Below, one piece after another: positions 55,701 through 60,000 of a DNA stretch of 60,000 nt (its first letter is position 1; each line of letters begins with the position of its first letter). The stretch is from NCBI RefSeq assembly GCF_030272615.1, contig NC_081414.1, positions 817,482,396-817,542,395 of the forward strand, read 5' to 3'. This DNA is from Cryptomeria japonica (lineage: Eukaryota > Streptophyta > Pinopsida > Cupressales > Cupressaceae). The translations under genes and the position numbers were made by a program. The notes beneath the pieces are model-generated. The model was given only the letters and a program-made list of their open reading frames with translations. It had not been told where the DNA came from and did no database searches.

Positions 55701-57238
55701 CATCTAGAAGCTGCATATGGATTTGTAGGTGCATTGGATGGCATGATACTATGCAAGTCTGACCATTTTGTATTTGTTGCATTGAGGGTGAAGAATAGTG
55801 TTGGGCAACCAATCTGAATAACTATGTCTAAGAGATCTCCTCTATGCTGGTTCTAGAACGGGCACACGCAATGAATTGATGAGGTAAACTGCATGAGTTG
55901 GTCAGGAAGCTTGTCATCAAGCAAGTCATTTAGTCTTTGACATAAATCAGAAATTGTTGTTGGTAGAGAATCATCTAGTTGTCTTTGCACAAAAATAGGG
56001 GATGTGGATTGACTTCGATGACATATCAATATGTTTAGTATGAAGTATCTAAATCATGGGTGTTTCCCAAATCTATTATCATGGTATCATAGAAGATGCA
56101 TAGCATATTCATGTAACTTAACTTCTTTGATGTGTTGATGTTTGAATACGGTGCTTCCTTTTGGAAACAAAGTGGGAAATTCCATTGCAAACAATCCTTC
56201 AGTGGTGTATTAATTTATGGGGGATGGAGAAATGGGTGGCCAATTTAGAGTAGGAGTTGGTCATCCTTTCCCTAGTTGTAGTAAAGAGTGCACCTCTTCA
56301 ACCTCTCTAAGTGCGGGTGGAATATTTGCCACAAATGAAGATTGTGATTCCATGTTCTCTTGTATTGCATCATCCTCTGTAATATCTAATTGTGCGAACT
56401 CTACATTTCTTGGATTAGTGGTTGAAGTTGTTGCATATAGAAGGTCTAAGATGTCAGTAAAGGCAATGGGTAAAGATGTTAATGCAATTTCATCTAACTT
56501 TACATACTTATAGTCTAGTTCATTGATTATCTTATATTTCAATGCTTCATGAACATGATTTCTACTAACATAAAAGTTATATTTTTCTTGCCCAATGCTT
56601 TCCCTGTTTACTATTATTATATCCAATTCATGTATAAGTCTTGGCAAGTAGGATACAATTGTAGTAATAGTATGGCCACTATATTTGTGTTGCCCTCCCC
56701 TAGCATAAGTAACTTGAAGTACTAGGCTAACCCTTGCAATCAACATCTCCTCAATTTGAGATAGTCTTTGCAAACAAATAGGTTGCTGATCAGGATCCAT
56801 ATTGTTCCATTTTGAGAATTGATGACCATTATTTTCTAATGTGCATCCATAACAAGTAGTTATTCCATCACATTTCTTAGTTTTGATGCCTGGATATCTT
56901 TCCATACAAGCTAAACATGTTGACATGTTTGAGAGGCTATCCAACTTTGAACAAAATTTATTACTAGCAATGTAATAATTTTGAGATAAAGGTGATGGAG
57001 GTTGCATTTGGGCAAAAAGGTTGGGCTCAATTATCTATTGTAATTGAGGTGGATGTGATGGTAGATGAAAAGGATTATTATATGGAGATAATGCAGATGT
57101 GGAAGCTTCATCAAGAAGGATGTGTTGGTTTTCTCATCTTCTTTTGTTAATAATATCTTTCCTTGCATGGTACCGTATGCATTGCATTTCATTTTGGTGA
57201 GCACACTTTTCTTGCATCTTTTCATTGTGTTCTTCCAT
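52782..57238 (-). pseudogene. Helitron RepHel gene (replication initiator plus PIF1-type helicase), degraded
   Basis: From ATG 57238, with few frame breaks. N-terminal zinc module: CLACMERYPGIK...CYGCT, then NNMDPDQQP and IEEMLIARVSLVLQVTYARG. Then FPTLFPKGS, RFGKHPxFRYFILN with TGA for Trp, LHSIMPSNAPTNPYAASRW. Rep motif EWQHRGSAYIHGFIWL: the HUH motif has Tyr-Ile-His where relatives have His-x-His. Downstream VLSINAVLKYIIKYVTKAE keeps the tyrosines. Helicase: QGTYGTGKYHLI (Walker A Ser changed to Tyr), GDLG, DDPTQISFHDLL, and the C-terminal AWALTIHKSQGLTLQ and GLAFMAISRVR. The enzyme nicks and unwinds DNA for transposition; this copy is dead. A 77-nt intron splits it (next entry). One frameshift near 55,200, several stops. 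Confidence 0.88.
55504..55580 (-). other. Probable intron in the RepHel gene
   Basis: The minus strand reads GGTATAG|GTATAATTCT ... CTTTTGCAG|GTATGAG. Removing 77 nt joins NWYR to YEWQHRGSA in the frame expected for the Rep domain. Donor GT, acceptor AG with a pyrimidine-rich lead. Confidence 0.7.
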
Positions 57239-58060
57239 TTGAAGTTCCTTTGAGAATTAGGAGAATGTGATCTATCTATAAATGATGATCATGTAAATAG
57301 TATATATAAAGAATGAAAGAATGTGAATTGAAAGCATCTAGGTATTTGTAAGAATTATTTTTTTGTTTTATTTTACAAAAAAATCTGCATGCATAACTTT
57401 AAATAATTTGGTCAACTATTATAACCAAACTTATGAGATAATACAATGTGGCATATAATTTAAGTAACAAAAAATATCTTGATACATAAAATTAAAAAAG
57501 AGTCTAAATATTTGCTATGTAACCAATGTAAATAATAATAAGGCTCCTAATAAATAATTCTTATCAATCTACTTCTAGTTTCTCTTGAACTAAGGCCAAA
57601 TCCTTTGCAAAATTATAAAGAGATAAACTAACTATTTCTTCCACTTGAAGTAATGTTATGTTTATCTTAAGATGGTTCTTACAAATCATAATCTTATCAA
57701 TGTCAAATTTTATAAGAGAGCTAATGTTTTCTCCTAAAATTTACTTCAATTAAAATTAGTATTTAAATTTTATAACAAAGTGATCATAGGATAGGTTTTT
57801 TGAAAACTCATTTTCTTAATAAAGTTAATAATCCTATAAATGAGACATCGAATTCTAACTATATTCAATTTACATAGATATGCAAACATAATTTGAAAAG
57901 ACATAGGTGCCCAACTATTATATATAAGCTTAGGACATAACAAGTTATGGAAATAGAACTTTGTACATAACAAAAAGTAAGAAATACTTTGAGGTACAAA
58001 TCAATATATGACTGTAGTTCCACATGTACTAAGATTTAAATGCAATCAAGCTAAAGAAAC
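57239..58060. other. Non-coding spacer between RPA fragment and RepHel
   Basis: AT-rich, no recognisable ORF on either strand. It may hold the promoter of RepHel, but no element stands out. Confidence 0.4.
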
Positions 58061-58472
58061 TTAACAACTGTAATAATGATGCTTTGTGTTTCGTGCCCAC
58101 CAAATGAGATCATTTTGATTGAGATCAAGTAGAAATGGACAATTGATTACATTGTCTAAGATTTGTTTAGCACCATCAGGCTCTCCTAGTAAAAATTTAA
58201 AATCTTCAGTGCCAACACCCAACAAAAGCATTTGTTGGTCCTTCAAATGCAGTAACTTTAATGAGTTCACTTGTTTCATCTTGCAAGTCAATTTTTAACA
58301 AATAGCAAAAATCACATTCAAAGAGATCAATAGAACACTTTGGGCATCGGAATATATTCGGTGAAGTTTGGATTTCTTTTTTCTTGCATTTTTTATTGTC
58401 CACAATATGAGGACAAGAAAGGTAGTAAAAGTTGTCCACATAGAGTTTTGAGATAGTGGTCTTTACACACAT
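58061..58472 (-). pseudogene. RPA1-like (replication protein A, C-terminal OB fold) fragment carried by the Helitron
   Basis: RPA1 binds single-stranded DNA; plant Helitrons commonly carry RPA1 copies. The translation YYLSCPHIVDNKKCKKKEI, FRCPKCSIDL, FECDFCYLLKIDLQDETSEL and IKVTAFEGPTNAF shows the C-terminal DNA-binding domain with a four-Cys zinc ribbon (CP...C...CPKC). At about 58,225 the frame shifts (one base in a T run) and continues LLGVGTEDFKFLLGEPDGAK to the stop at 58061. It begins inside the domain; no N-terminal OB folds are seen up to the tandem array, so either the 5' exons are missing or too decayed. Same strand as RepHel, about 820 bp upstream of it. Confidence 0.8.
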
Positions 58473-58559
58473 TCTCCTCCTCGGAAATGCTTCTATTTTT
58501 TATAGAAGAAATAGCTTGTGGATTTCTAAAGTTGTGGGAGGAAACGTGGCTCTTTGATG

Positions 58560-59640
58560 ATGAAAGGGGGGGATGGTCAATGAGGAAAAAAGAATATTGA
58601 GTGACGAGGAAAATAGGATTAATTAGAATTTGTGAGTTCAATATCCATCCACTAGTAGAACTTTTATTTATTTTTTATTTTTTTTATAAAATTCTCTCAC
58701 AAAATTATAATATTATTTTAAAAATGGATACTCCGCTTTTCTTAAAAAAAATCTTTCTCAATCCCAACTGGCCAATAAGGAAAAAAGAATGTTGAGTGAC
58801 AAGGAAAATAGGAATAATTAAGTTTAATCTTGTTTTATAAAATGATAAATTGTGAGGGAAAAAACATGGAATGAAAGCAGTCAAAATCAAACTATTATAA
58901 TTTACTATGATTTATTTCTATTTTTCACTTAAATCTCTATCCACTACTAAAAATTTAATTTATTTATATATTTATTTATGATAAAATAGTCTCACAAAAT
59001 TATAATAATAACTCGACAATGAGGAAAAAAGAATGTTGAGTGACAAAGAAAATAAGAATAATTAAAATTTGTGAATTCGATATCGATCCACTACTAAAAC
59101 TTTTATGTATTTATTTCATAAAATACTCTCACAAAATTATAATATTATTTTAAGAATGGATACTCTACTTTGCTTACAACAGAAATGTTTTTCAATCCCA
59201 ACTGGCCAATAAGGAAAAACTTTTATTTATTTATTTATTTTTTTCATATTTACTCTCACAAAATTATAATATTATTTTAAAAATGGATACTCTACTTTTC
59301 TTACAAGAAAAATCCTTTACAATCCCAATGAGAAAAAAAGAATGTAATTTGTGAATTCAATATCAATCAAGTAGTAAAACTTTTATTTATTTATTTATTT
59401 TTTGATAAAATACTCTCACAAAATTGTAATATTATTTTAAAAATTGATACTATGCTTTGCTTACAAAACAAATGTTTCTCAATCCCAACTGGCCAATGAG
59501 GAAAAAAGACTCTGCTTTGCTTACAAATAAAATCTTTCTCAATCCCAACTGGCCAATGAGGAAAAAGGAATGTTGAGTGATGAGGAAAATAGGATTAATT
59601 TAAATTTGTGAATTCAATATCGATGGTCATGACAAGTTTA
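58560..59640. repeat. Degenerate tandem array, about 190-bp unit
   Basis: The word CCAACTGGCCAAT-AGGAAAAAAGAATGTTGAGTGA (variants) recurs at about 58,577, 58,769, 59,014, 59,201, 59,325, 59,490 and 59,550. Between copies the order is repeated: GGAAAATAGGATTAATTA, GAATTCAATATCGATCCACT, TACTCTCACAAAATTATAAT, ATTTTAAAAATGGATACTC and AAATCTTTCTCAATCCCAA. Unit length varies (about 60 to 245 bp) by internal deletion and duplication. Confidence 0.85.
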
Positions 59641-60000
59641 ATTGTCTTGCATCAATTTTTAGAAGATGTAAATCATTGATCTTTAGAGTTAACTCAATTA
59701 CTTCAAATAGGGTATGCCTTCGACATAATTATAGTCTTTACTTTGAAAGAAAGTATATTAAAATAATTTTTAAATTTTAAAAAAAAAAAAACATAAAATA
59801 TACAGAAAAAAAATACATACACAACTTTGTGCTTTTAAACTATTATTTAGATTAACGTTGTTATAAAATTAGTGATTTAGAGACATGAATTTAATATTGA
59901 TGTAAAAAATTAAAAAGAGAGTTTTGTAAAAATAGAATGAAGAGTTATTTTATTTTACCTTATAAAATAGATATGAAAAGATAATAGATTTTGCTCCTAA
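59641..60000. other. AT-rich non-coding tail of the window
   Basis: No ORF, hairpin or repeat that I can support. Confidence 0.5.

Larger units (their letters stand above)
51991..58560 (-). mobile_element. Autonomous-type Helitron, decayed (RepHel plus RPA)
   Basis: A minus-strand RepHel gene (57238 to 52782) and an RPA1-like fragment upstream on the same strand (58472 to 58061) are the gene content of plant Helitrons, which move by rolling-circle replication. The 3' terminus is proposed at 51991: on the minus strand CACAC-TAAG-GTGTG hairpin, four bases, then CTAG followed by T, fitting the hairpin plus CTRR|T rule. The 5' TC terminus was not found; the upper limit given is only the edge of the tandem array. 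Confidence 0.8.

Noticed and set aside
58560-59640. CRISPR-like regularly spaced repeats
   Set aside because: Spacing and repeat length are irregular, spacers are themselves repeated, and the context is a plant genome.

Overview
The window looks like plant nuclear DNA, most likely from a gymnosperm (conifer-like; inference). The reasons are a PLS-type pentatricopeptide fragment, old nested LTR retrotransposons with initiator-tRNA-Met primer sites, a Tat-like Ty3/gypsy element with accessory ORFs, a RepHel/RPA Helitron, and AT-rich unique sequence. I see no intact host gene. Almost everything is mobile DNA in different states of decay.

Layout. 1-600 is featureless. 601-1508 is a broken PPR gene fragment. 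1959-11799 is a minus-strand Ty3/gypsy element (5' LTR 10752-11799, no 3' LTR found). Its order is gag, protease, an extra RNase H, RT plus degenerate RNase H, integrase, a plus-strand accessory ORF, then a minus-strand accessory ORF. 11800-28206 is a three-level nest of plus-strand copia element 1 (remnant), copia element 2 (13605-28040) inside the LTR of element 1, and minus-strand element 3 (19023-26196) inside element 2. Element 3 has LTRs, a primer site and polypurine tracts. It encodes no RT or integrase, only a coiled-coil/four-zinc-knuckle protein and a decayed ORF of about 1,134 codons. 28207-35005 is non-coding with one probable LTR start. 35006-43775 is 5'-truncated plus-strand copia element 4, split by minus-strand copia element 5 (35673-40373). 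43894-45973 is a non-autonomous terminal-inverted-repeat element full of hairpins and GA/GT microsatellite. 47750-51944 is a 4.2-kb TG...CA unit with a near-perfect 5-bp target duplication, best read as a giant solo LTR. 51991 to about 58,560 is a minus-strand Helitron with a RepHel gene (one recognisable intron) and an RPA1-like C-terminal fragment. About 58,560-59,640 is a degenerate tandem array.

How the parts relate. Elements 1-4 share a CCCC-rich LTR 3' end and repeated AGGGGGAG tracts before the 3' LTR; where a primer site survives (elements 2 and 3) it matches initiator tRNA-Met. This suggests that polymerase-less element 3 was mobilised in trans by copia elements like 2 or 4. Decay is dominated by C-to-T/G-to-A change. 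Most in-frame stops in recognisable pol genes sit where the family has Gln, Arg or Trp, and the two LTRs of element 5 differ almost only by transitions. That is the pattern expected from long silencing by cytosine methylation.

Most notable: (1) element 3 and its large unassigned ORF; (2) the gypsy element with a complete-looking extra RNase H between protease and RT, and two accessory ORFs in opposite orientation; (3) the hairpin-rich TIR element; (4) the 4.2-kb solo LTR with a GC-rich island. All homology statements come from reading motifs by eye; no database search was run.
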